NCBI GenBank assembly: GCA_018817905.1
Contig: JAHISS010000061.1
Coordinates: 1-5,178 of the forward strand
Source: Nanobdellota archaeon
Lineage (GTDB): Archaea; Nanobdellota; Nanobdellia; Pacearchaeales; GW2011-AR1
Direction of reading: 5' to 3'
DNA length: 5,178 nucleotides
The notes beneath the pieces are model-generated. The model worked only from the letters and a program-made list of their open reading frames with translations. It searched no databases and had not been told where the DNA came from. This document shows positions 1 through 5,026 of the stretch, piece after piece. The stretch's first letter is position 1; each line of letters opens with the position of its first letter. The position numbers and the translations under genes are program-made.

Positions 1-188
1 CGAAAGATTACAGGCACACTGAGAAATGAAAAGGGAACGCACACAATGGAAGTTTTACTTTCTTTATTACAAACGTGGAAACTTAGGAGATTGAATCCTC
101 AGAATATGATGAAGCAGACGTTAAGAAGCTAAACACTTACAACTATTCCAAAGTATATTTTAACAAACATAATAATTTATTAATCAGC
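1..188 (+). pseudogene. Possible decayed or frameshifted C-terminal end of an upstream gene
   Basis: The frame beginning at base 1 is open to a TAA at 130-132, but its sequence looks protein-like only at the start (KITGTLRNEKG). From about base 30 the -1 frame reads better (GNAHNGSFTFFITNVET), with a TAG at 84-86, and then stays open with residues such as SSEYDEADVKKLNTY. One A missing from the short A-run in GAAAAGGG near 29-32 would join the two frames. The joined segment resembles a beta-strand of a secreted domain (GTLRNEKGN followed by a hydrophobic strand), but I cannot name a family. Frameshift plus in-frame stop suggest a relic, or an assembly or sequencing error; chance is also possible because the segment is short and cut by the window edge. 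Confidence 0.25.
176..183 (+). promoter_or_regulatory. Possible TATA box for the leftmost + strand operon
   Basis: TTTATTAA is centred at 179.5, exactly 25.5 nt before an ATG at 205. That is the same spacing as the clearer TATA boxes in this window. Transcription from about 205 would give a leader of about 150 nt before the first secreted-protein gene at 354. The ATG at 205 opens only an 11-codon ORF ending at 240. A second TATA-like string, TATATTTT at 154-161, could serve the alternative ATG at 189. Which box is used cannot be decided from sequence. Confidence 0.35.
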
Positions 189-353
189 ATGTCAAAAAGA
201 TTTTATGTCTATAAAAGAGTTGTTCTGGGGTTTGCTATGACAGTTCAGATTCCACTTTCCTTGAGAGATTCGCACGCTCTTGGTCTTGGAAATTTCGTAA
301 GACTGCAAAATTGTTTTCATATGTTGAAAAAAAATAATTTGACAAAAGTTTAG
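189..353 (+). CDS. Small ORF (54 aa), signal-peptide-like N-terminus, unknown
   Basis: A 54-codon frame starts MSKRFYVYKRVVLGF and ends at TAG 351-353, directly against the ATG of the next gene (TAGATG). The N-terminus has basic residues (K3, R4, K9, R10) followed by a hydrophobic run to about residue 25, which could be a weak signal peptide or single membrane helix. The remainder (LRDSHALGLGNF, then a Lys/Asn-rich tail) matches nothing I recognise. The next gene has no Shine-Dalgarno sequence or well-placed TATA box of its own, so translation through this ORF could deliver ribosomes to it. A shorter version from ATG 237 (38 aa) is equally possible. It may be a real leader ORF, the tail of the decayed region upstream, or chance. 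Confidence 0.3.
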   Translation: MSKRFYVYKRVVLGFAMTVQIPLSLRDSHALGLGNFVRLQNCFHMLKKNNLTKV

Positions 354-1103
354 ATGAAATTCAAAAAGGGATTAGCTGGAATTGTTGTTATGGCAGCCGT
401 TGCTGTCAGCACGAGTTGTATTTTTTGTAGACCCAGCCAATTGAATGTGACTTCCAGACCGCCGCTCACGTTAAACTTAGACCAGAGAAGGGGCGAAATA
501 AGAAATGCGGCATCCTCTTACCTTGAAACTTTTATCTCCGAATATGTCCGAGATTTTTCCCCTCATTCTTGTGAAATGAGAAAGAACATCAATTACTACG
601 GCGGTGAAGAAGTAGGAAGAGCAAAAGTTGCCGAAGGATATGTCGCGTTGTATGGGGCTTGTTTAGACGTTGCCCTTCAGAGAACGGGTGAAGAGGTTTC
701 TAATACAGATATTATCGAATTAAGTGAACGACTTGTGGGAATTCACGCTGCGATGGCAAAGGAAACTGATTTGAATCTGGCTAATCCCGCGGCCAAGGAA
801 GCATATGTGATTTGGGGAGAACAGAAAGTAAAACATTTTAGAAGAGTTGTAGAAGCCAATTTAACCAGCGATGAAGCAAATTATCTTGCAATGACGCGGC
901 GGGCATACACAAAAGCAGATTTTGCTGCAATGCTCAAAGAGCAGAATGATGCGGAAAAAGTTCTTTTTGGTGGATTTAAGGAATCGCTTAAAGACGAACT
1001 GCTTTTGAAATTATTTGGACCGGCAGTTATTGACGCACAGCAAAGAGAAAGTTGGAAGCTAAATTCTAGAGAAATAGATAGGTTCTACCCAAATGGGGAA
1101 TAG
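354..1103 (+). CDS. Exported protein of unknown function, possible lipoprotein (249 aa)
   Basis: I do not recognise a family. The N-terminus is a clear export signal: basic residues K2, K4 and K5, a hydrophobic core at 6-18 (GLAGIVVMAAVAV), then STSC with Cys22 and a further Cys25. A Cys at the end of the core suggests a lipoprotein, although Ser at position -3 makes a poor lipobox, so signal peptidase I cleavage is possible. After a short polar Pro-containing linker (26-45), the mature part is predicted largely alpha-helical by eye and rich in Ala, Glu and Lys (50-66, 85-110, 118-138, 145-182, 186-220). Cys73 and Cys103 could form a disulfide outside the cell. There are no membrane helices after the signal and no catalytic motif I can identify. 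The start is the first ATG after an in-frame stop region and gives the complete signal. The last 11 bases overlap the hydrolase gene that follows, so the two are very likely co-transcribed and translationally coupled. Confidence 0.85.
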   Translation: MKFKKGLAGIVVMAAVAVSTSCIFCRPSQLNVTSRPPLTLNLDQRRGEIRNAASSYLETFISEYVRDFSPHSCEMRKNINYYGGEEVGRAKVAEGYVALYGACLDVALQRTGEEVSNTDIIELSERLVGIHAAMAKETDLNLANPAAKEAYVIWGEQKVKHFRRVVEANLTSDEANYLAMTRRAYTKADFAAMLKEQNDAEKVLFGGFKESLKDELLLKLFGPAVIDAQQRESWKLNSREIDRFYPNGE

Positions 1104-1782
1104 ACTTGCAAGTCTCGGCTTGGTGGGAATTTTGGCATTCGCTGGCGCCGGAAATATTGCGTGCACCTCTTCATTCATACCTTTTAAAGAGATGAAGACT
1201 GCTCTTAGAGATGTAGAAACAAAACAATATGTGGCGTTATTTGAAGGTTTACAGCCTTGCTCAGGGTATCGGATGAAAAAAATTGCGAAAGGTCTTAACG
1301 AGCTGGGCGTTGTTTCCTGCGCTACTTCCGGAAATCCTGCAGCCCACATGCCCTTGATAAGAAAAGCTCATAAATTTAGACAAAGAGTTTCTATTGGAGG
1401 ATTTAGTTTGGGAGAAGTTGATGCAAGAAGTCTTACTAAACTGTGCGAAGACGAGGGCATTAAAATGTACAAGGTATTTTTAATCGATGGAGTTGATTTA
1501 GGAACAGTTCACGGAAGTGTGGAAGAAGTTATTGATATCTGTGGAAGACAGTTCTATGTTTTTGGAAGAGTGGGAAGATATAACGAGAAAGATTTAGATG
1601 ATAAGAGCGCAGTTATAAAACACTATGATGTTGATGGTTCTCATTTGGATATTCCTGAAAATGCCAGAAATATTATTTTTAGTGAAATCCTCTACGGAGA
1701 AAATCGACCGAGAGAAAGTGATAATCAGCACATCAACTCAAAACCTCCATCTTGCGATGCGTTTTTGAATCCTCATCCTTAA
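1093..1782 (+). CDS. Exported alpha/beta-hydrolase-fold serine hydrolase (229 aa)
   Basis: Probable secreted or membrane-anchored serine hydrolase of unknown substrate. The N-terminus is a signal sequence (hydrophobic 5-20) ending in NIAC with Cys24; Asn at -3 makes the lipobox atypical. The body follows the order of short alpha/beta hydrolases: strand YVALFEGL (46-53) with a glycine turn that could form the oxyanion hole, helix SGYRMKKIAKGLNELG (57-72), then nucleophile elbow GFSLG (103-107, Ser105) after strand RVSIG. Strand YKVFLIDGVD (126-135) supplies Asp132 or Asp135 as acid, and DGSHLDIPEN (181-190) supplies His184 as base. The complete triad argues for an active enzyme. Lipase, thioesterase or carboxylesterase activity cannot be told apart. 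The last ~25 residues are polar and probably disordered. The start is fixed by an in-frame TAG at 1075-1077, and the gene overlaps its upstream partner by 11 bp, which suggests a functional pair. There is no evident Shine-Dalgarno sequence, which fits coupled translation. Confidence 0.88.
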   Translation: MGNRLASLGLVGILAFAGAGNIACTSSFIPFKEMKTALRDVETKQYVALFEGLQPCSGYRMKKIAKGLNELGVVSCATSGNPAAHMPLIRKAHKFRQRVSIGGFSLGEVDARSLTKLCEDEGIKMYKVFLIDGVDLGTVHGSVEEVIDICGRQFYVFGRVGRYNEKDLDDKSAVIKHYDVDGSHLDIPENARNIIFSEILYGENRPRESDNQHINSKPPSCDAFLNPHP

Positions 1783-2089
1783 TCATCTTCATCATTTCGC
1801 CCCGCAGAATGAATTGTGGAAATAGGACACCAAGTTTTGCGGTTAGTGTCTTGGTCTATAACTCGGTCTGTTTGTTACTGCGGTATACAGTTATTAATTC
1901 GTTTTTGTTACAACATAAAATTGCAAGATTACCCACCCACAACCAAACCTTTTCCGAATAATCATTATCAAATAAATCTTGTGAGCGTAGCGATTATTAA
2001 TTTGGCTATTTAGACAGGCGAACTAATTTTCGTATACTCCATAGTTACATTACAACAAAATTTAAAAGCATGAATGTTATCGGGTTAGC
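1783..2089 (+). other. Non-coding spacer with weak inverted repeats
   Basis: About 300 bp with no credible gene. Open frames across 1752-2013 lack protein-like composition and overlap one another. There is no tRNA-like or C/D-box pattern. Weak structure can be drawn: GACAC (1826-1830) with GTGTC (1846-1850), alternatively ACCAAG (1829-1834) with CTTGGT (1850-1855); and two interleaved 7-bp pairings, CAAGATT (1924-1930) with AATCTTG (1975-1981) and AATAATC (1957-1963) with GATTATT (1992-1998). A T5 run at 1902-1906 is the only terminator-like tract after the hydrolase gene. A C-rich, G-free stretch lies at 1931-1949. The spacer may hold the 3' untranslated region of the upstream operon and upstream sequence of the next promoter. 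Confidence 0.5.
2061..2068 (+). promoter_or_regulatory. TATA box of the small ORF-MaoC operon
   Basis: TTTAAAAG follows the A-rich ACAAAA (2055-2060), which could act as a BRE. Its centre at 2064.5 lies 25.5 nt before the A of the ATG at 2090, the archaeal distance from TATA centre to transcription start. Transcripts would therefore begin at or next to that ATG. No comparable box lies 25 nt before the MaoC start at 2217, so this is the best candidate promoter for both genes. Confidence 0.55.
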
Positions 2090-2230
2090 ATGACAGGTGA
2101 GATTCCAGAGGGGCTTCCAAGAGCAGAAAGATGGGAGTCAATGGGCTTTAGAGAAAGTACTTGCAACTTGCTTTATCGAATAGCCGTAGGAGATAACGAA
2201 AACTGTTCTGATAAAAATGACAACATCTGA
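2090..2230 (+). CDS. Small leaderless ORF (46 aa) overlapping the MaoC gene
   Basis: The 46-codon frame begins MTGEIPEGLPRAERWESMGF and ends at TGA 2228-2230. No family is recognised. The protein is acidic and polar, with two cysteines (residues 25 and 38) and no membrane segment or signal. Three things favour a real gene: its ATG sits at the predicted transcription start set by the TATA box at 2061-2068; its amino-acid composition is balanced; and it overlaps the start of the MaoC gene by 14 bp, a common way of coupling translation. The MaoC start has no close Shine-Dalgarno sequence and no TATA box of its own. Alternatively, it could be a leader ORF whose only purpose is to carry ribosomes to the MaoC start. 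A very short frame from ATG 2070 (MNVIGLA) lies upstream of the predicted transcription start and is probably not translated. Confidence 0.4.
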   Translation: MTGEIPEGLPRAERWESMGFRESTCNLLYRIAVGDNENCSDKNDNI

Positions 2231-3104
2231 ATTAGAAGGAATAGGAAAAGCAATGAAAACGTTTCTAGATTTGTCAACCACCCCTAACGATAGTTTCTTC
2301 GAAACACAATTCAATCAATATGCAGCCCAAAGAAGATTAACGCGAACAACACTTGAAGACAACGATCTTTTTGGAATGATAACCGGAGACACAAATCCAG
2401 CACATACAAATATTGAAGTAGCAAGAGAACTCGGATTCGAAGATACTCCTGCCCTCGGAACACATACTCTTGCATATGCAGAACAATATGGAACAGAGCT
2501 AATAAGAGCAATGGAAATACTTAATGGTAGACCAATCATTCTATCTGGCCAAGAAATTAAATTCAAAAACCCTCTTTATCCTTCAGAAGAACTGCGCTGG
2601 GAAGTAATAAGCTATAGGCCAACGCCTCAAGGATTAGACTTATCAGTCTCAGGACATTGCTCAGACAAAACAATCGCCGAAGGAAAACTAAGATTTTCCA
2701 CAGAATTCTCGGGCTGCACGCAAAGAGAAGAAGGAATAGTCCACAATGAAGAATTCCAAATAGACACTCCATTCACAAAAGAATTTTATACCTGCGTAAA
2801 ATCCCAAGTTAGAGATTCAATTCCAATGTCTTTTCCAGTAGCCCACATGCCTTCAGCACTAATTAATTTATTATACCAAAGAACAGGAGAACGAAAAGGT
2901 GCAAATCTCGCAATGAACGTAACATATCACAACGAACCCCAATACGGAAAATTCCAAACTTCAGTTCTAGCACCTGGAAGATCAAGAGAAGTCAAGGGAA
3001 AACATTTATACAAATTTCACATTAATGTAGCCCAAAACTCAACGCCAATAGTTTCTGGAGAAATTAGATGCTCGTCCCCAGCATTGGTGGATTTTTCTAC
3101 GTAA
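2217..3104 (+). CDS. MaoC-like hot-dog protein, (R)-specific enoyl-CoA hydratase-type (295 aa)
   Basis: Cytoplasmic protein of the MaoC dehydratase family, whose members add water to trans-2-enoyl-CoA or act on related acyl thioesters. The signature is plain: LEDNDLFGMITGDTNPAHTN (46-65) carries the hydratase-2 motif with Asp58, Asn60 and His63, Asp and His being the catalytic pair of the family. It is followed by VARELGFEDTPALGTHTLAY (68-87) and the central strand region ILSGQEIKFKNPLYPSEELR (108-127). Residues 185-290 look like a second, degenerate hot dog: SFPVAHMPSALINLL (205-219), then closing strands LYKFHINVAQNSTPIVSGEI (264-283), without a second GD-N-H motif. A double hot dog with one active half is the eukaryotic and actinobacterial hydratase-2 layout, but with the active half in the other order, so this part is tentative. 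No fatty-acid or polyhydroxyalkanoate genes are nearby, so the substrate is unknown. An in-frame TAG at 2187-2189 limits the start; ATG 2250 (residue 12), with AGGAA upstream, is an alternative. Confidence 0.93.
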   Translation: MTTSELEGIGKAMKTFLDLSTTPNDSFFETQFNQYAAQRRLTRTTLEDNDLFGMITGDTNPAHTNIEVARELGFEDTPALGTHTLAYAEQYGTELIRAMEILNGRPIILSGQEIKFKNPLYPSEELRWEVISYRPTPQGLDLSVSGHCSDKTIAEGKLRFSTEFSGCTQREEGIVHNEEFQIDTPFTKEFYTCVKSQVRDSIPMSFPVAHMPSALINLLYQRTGERKGANLAMNVTYHNEPQYGKFQTSVLAPGRSREVKGKHLYKFHINVAQNSTPIVSGEIRCSSPALVDFST

Positions 3105-3855
3105 CCCGAATATCAACCCTAAACCTATACTTCTTAACGCCAATTTCCCCCGCCTTCTTAACTTTCAAAATCCTAATCTTCTTCCGCGCCTTCTTAGCTT
3201 CTCCCTTAATCATCTCCAACATCTCACTCTTTTCCTCTTCAGGATAAAAACCATAATAATGAATCACACCATTTTTCTTAATCGCTCTAAAACCAACATC
3301 TAAAAAAGAATCTTTCAAGTTCGGCCGAGCCATAACAATCCTATCAAACTTTCCACAAACTTTCTTCCGCACGTCTCCCTGAACAATCTCCACGTTTTCA
3401 AGCTTATTTCGCTTAACATTTTCCTTCGCATACTTACAACATTCTCGTCCAAGCTCAACGCTGACAATCTTCCCCGCATTAGATAATTTCCCAATCACAA
3501 TCGCGTAAGGAGCAACACCACCAAACATCACCAAAACATTTTCTCCTTTCTTAACTTTCCCGGCAACTTCCTTTCTTTCCGACGACAACCTCGGAGAAAA
3601 ATAGCACGCATCAACATTCAACCTAAACAAACAGCCATTCTCCCGATACAAAGCTTCCTTCGTCTTCTCTCCTGCAACAAACTTCGTCGCCGCTGTCCTC
3701 AACCGCCCGGAAATTTTGTCGCTCTTCTCAAGCACAGTCCGAACCTGCTTATTCTCCCGCAAAAATCGCTCAGCAAATTTCTTCTTCTCCCGCAACTTCT
3801 CTCCACGCAGAAATTTAACCACTGCAATGTTTCCGATGACGTCATAGTTTGCCAT
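3097..3855 (-). CDS. Trm5/Tyw2-family tRNA (G37-region) methyltransferase-like enzyme, D1-less (252 aa)
   Basis: Class I SAM-dependent enzyme of the Trm5/Tyw2 family, which modifies tRNA at or on guanosine 37 (m1G37, or a wyosine-pathway acp transfer). From ATG 3855 it opens directly with the D2 segment YDVIGNIAVVKF (4-15). It continues with YFSPRLSSER (85-94, Arg89), motif I GENVLVMFGGVAPYA (104-118), VELG (133-136, Glu134 for SAM ribose), GDVR (160-163), DRIVMARP (171-178) and IHYYGF (198-203). The N-terminal D1 domain that in longer Trm5 proteins contacts the tRNA elbow is absent, which accounts for the short length. Compared with the NLP motif I recall for Methanocaldococcus Trm5, the catalytic-loop Asn is Ala here (ARP), and motif I is GGVAP rather than AGVGP. 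m1G37 methylation is the likeliest role, but Tyw2-like activity is not excluded. A TTG at 3870 would add five hydrophobic residues; ATG 3855 is preferred because it sits 25.5 nt from its TATA centre. Confidence 0.93.
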   Translation of the reverse strand: MANYDVIGNIAVVKFLRGEKLREKKKFAERFLRENKQVRTVLEKSDKISGRLRTAATKFVAGEKTKEALYRENGCLFRLNVDACYFSPRLSSERKEVAGKVKKGENVLVMFGGVAPYAIVIGKLSNAGKIVSVELGRECCKYAKENVKRNKLENVEIVQGDVRKKVCGKFDRIVMARPNLKDSFLDVGFRAIKKNGVIHYYGFYPEEEKSEMLEMIKGEAKKARKKIRILKVKKAGEIGVKKYRFRVDIRVT

Positions 3856-3870
3856 CAACAACAAAAGCAA

Positions 3871-3886
3871 AGTTTATATATAAACT
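3871..3886. promoter_or_regulatory. Palindromic bidirectional TATA element
   Basis: AGTTTATATATAAACT is a perfect 16-bp palindrome lying between two divergent genes. On the minus strand, TTTATATA (3884-3877, centre 3880.5) is 25.5 nt from the methyltransferase ATG at 3855, predicting a leaderless mRNA. On the plus strand, TTTATATA (3873-3880, centre 3876.5) predicts a start near 3902, giving a 13-nt leader for the membrane-protein gene at 3915. A-rich GCAAAG (3867-3872) could be the plus-direction BRE; the minus direction has the weaker AATAG. Because the two boxes overlap, TBP could serve only one direction at a time. Confidence 0.7.
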
Positions 3887-3903
3887 ATTCTTCTTTTCAG
3901 CAA

Positions 3904-3908
3904 GAGGA
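3904..3908 (+). promoter_or_regulatory. Shine-Dalgarno site for the 83-aa membrane protein
   Basis: GAGGA lies six bases before the ATG at 3915, inside the 13-nt leader predicted from the TATA element. It is the only well-placed Shine-Dalgarno site seen before a gene here; the other promoter-proximal genes look leaderless. Confidence 0.55.
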
Positions 3909-3914
3909 AATTAA

Positions 3915-4166
3915 ATGAAAAAAATTCTTGGTTACATTCTCGCGGTGGCAGGACTTGTTGGAGTCGCGGCCTGGGCAGTTAAACCAATCAGGCAGGCAAT
4001 TCCAGAAATCGGCCAGTTCGGCGAGATGCCGCTAATCGCTGTCTCAATCGCACTCGCAGTCATCGGAATTTTCATGGTAGTAAGGAGCGGAAGTTTCAGA
4101 AAACAAAAGTCCAGCGAAGTCCCGATTTATCAGGGGAAGAATGTTGTGGGGTATCGAAGGGATTAA
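3915..4166 (+). CDS. Small two-helix membrane protein (83 aa), unknown
   Basis: Function unknown. Two hydrophobic helices are evident: about residues 5-22 (LGYILAVAGLVGVAAWAV) and 39-57 (PLIAVSIALAVIGIFMVV). A short loop containing PIRQAIPEIGQFGEM joins them. The C-terminal 26 residues are basic and polar (RSGSFRKQKSS), ending EVPIYQGKNVVGYRRD. By the positive-inside rule both termini should be cytoplasmic (MKK at the start, basic tail at the end). From memory, tails of the EVPIY-GK-VVGYRR kind occur in small uncharacterised membrane proteins of DPANN archaea, but I could not check this. The gene has a Shine-Dalgarno site and shares a divergent promoter with the methyltransferase. It is richer in G+C than the MaoC gene (many GCG, GTC and GGC codons). 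Confidence 0.88.
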   Translation: MKKILGYILAVAGLVGVAAWAVKPIRQAIPEIGQFGEMPLIAVSIALAVIGIFMVVRSGSFRKQKSSEVPIYQGKNVVGYRRD

Positions 4167-4174
4167 GCTAACTC

Positions 4175-4198
4175 GTTAAATTTTTACTAAAAATTAAC
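4175..4198. terminator. Hairpin with T-runs on both strands between convergent genes
   Basis: GTTAA-A-TTTTT (4175-4185) can pair with AAAAATTAAC (4189-4198) around the loop ACT, giving 10 pairs with one bulged A. Each strand presents a T5 run, which suits T-tract-dependent archaeal termination in both directions. The element overlaps the last codons of the minus-strand membrane-protein gene and starts nine bases after the stop of the plus-strand gene. Archaea do not need the hairpin itself, so the T-runs may be the active part. Confidence 0.45.
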
Positions 4199-4997
4199 TC
4201 TTCAATAAATCATTAAGCGCGCGCTCTTTGTCCCGAATTTCTGACTCAACAGAATTTCTCAAACTTGAATCACTTGTCCTTACCAGATCTTCTCTCAAAT
4301 CGTCAATTTTAGCAGAAAGTTTTGCAGCTTGAACTCTCTTAGAACGATCCTTTATTTTATTTATAGAACTTCTAAACATTGCATTACGAATTTGTTTGTC
4401 AAAGAATACAATCAAAAATGCAACTGCACCAGCAAAAAGATAAATCAACCCAAGGTTGGGGAGAAGTTCAAGTTCTGTTTCCAAATCTTCCCACCTCATG
4501 TAACCCAATCCAAAGAAAATAGCTCCATAAAGCACCCACCCAAGTTTTCTAATCAAAGAACTATCAAATCCTTCAAGAAAGTAAAAAACAATAACAAAGG
4601 GCAAAAGAGTTGACAAAAGCACACCCATCACCCCATAGGGCAGCCAAATAAAATTAATCATTTGCTCTGTTGTGATAAATCTCACAGCAAGAACAGAAAC
4701 AACTAAAGAAACAATGATGCCGATATTTGGTTGATTTTGAAACATCGGAACTCTGTCAACAGCAACTTTAACTAATGCAAACAAGAGAATAAAAACTAAC
4801 AACTTCGCGAATAAAACCTCTCCTGGGTCAGCTCCATTGACATCAACATTTCCTAACAAAAACTTAATGCCTTCTGCAGCCCCATCAGTCCAACCCTTAA
4901 AAAAATCTCCAAAGCTTTCGGCAGAAACAAAACTTGCAACAAAGACCAATGACAACAACGCCACGAAAATTAAATTCCTCTTTTTCATTTTCTGCAT
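4194..4997 (-). CDS. Polytopic membrane protein with signal peptide and C-terminal helix (267 aa)
   Basis: Function unknown. The N-terminus is a signal peptide: KMKKRN, hydrophobic 9-24, and a likely cleavage site near SFVSA-ES (26/27). An amphipathic exported stretch follows (SFGDFFKGWTDGAAEGIKFL), then about five membrane helices near 62-80, 91-108, 119-141, 150-167 and 181-199. The loop DRVPMF (81-86) and the motif FLEGFDSS (140-147) are the most distinctive parts. The C-terminus from 200 is strongly charged (KQIRNAMFRSSINKIKDRSK and onward to 265) and looks like a cytoplasmic coiled coil. I recall similar signal-peptide proteins with a central RVP(I/M)F segment and an EGFDSS motif as recurrent unknowns in Pacearchaeota/Woesearchaeota-like genomes; this is unverified. 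The upstream ATG is chosen over ATG 4988 because it lies 25.5 nt from the TATA centre, implying a leaderless mRNA. Confidence 0.92.
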   Translation of the reverse strand: MQKMKKRNLIFVALLSLVFVASFVSAESFGDFFKGWTDGAAEGIKFLLGNVDVNGADPGEVLFAKLLVFILLFALVKVAVDRVPMFQNQPNIGIIVSLVVSVLAVRFITTEQMINFIWLPYGVMGVLLSTLLPFVIVFYFLEGFDSSLIRKLGWVLYGAIFFGLGYMRWEDLETELELLPNLGLIYLFAGAVAFLIVFFDKQIRNAMFRSSINKIKDRSKRVQAAKLSAKIDDLREDLVRTSDSSLRNSVESEIRDKERALNDLLKS

Positions 4998-5018
4998 GAC
5001 TATTACATGTCAATCCCG

Positions 5019-5026
5019 TATTTAAA
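5019..5026 (-). promoter_or_regulatory. TATA box of the polytopic membrane protein gene
   Basis: On the minus strand TTTAAATA, a near-consensus archaeal TATA box, is centred at 5022.5, which is 25.5 nt from the A of the ATG at 4997. The predicted transcript begins at that ATG. This decides the start codon and implies there is no leader. Confidence 0.65.

Noticed and set aside
106..112. ATGATGA resembling box C of a C/D guide RNA
   Set aside because: No CTGA box D lies at a suitable distance downstream and no C'/D' pair is visible, so a guide RNA is not supported.
1059..1349. Minus-strand open frame of 96 codons
   Set aside because: It lies opposite the hydrolase signal sequence and N-terminus, which have clear coding logic; the minus frame has no motif or promoter.
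1752..2013. Two overlapping plus-strand open frames (69 and 65 codons) after the hydrolase gene
   Set aside because: They overlap in different frames, have hydrophobic, Ile/Cys-rich composition unlike the neighbours, no placed TATA box or Shine-Dalgarno site, and no recognisable motif.
2311..2772. Minus-strand open frames opposite the MaoC gene
   Set aside because: They are antisense to a gene with an intact family motif, Leu/Ser-rich, and have no start signals.
4329..5025. Plus-strand open frames of 94 and 62 codons opposite the membrane-protein gene
   Set aside because: They are antisense to a well-supported polytopic membrane protein, and their Lys/Asn/Ser-rich composition is the expected shadow of hydrophobic codons.
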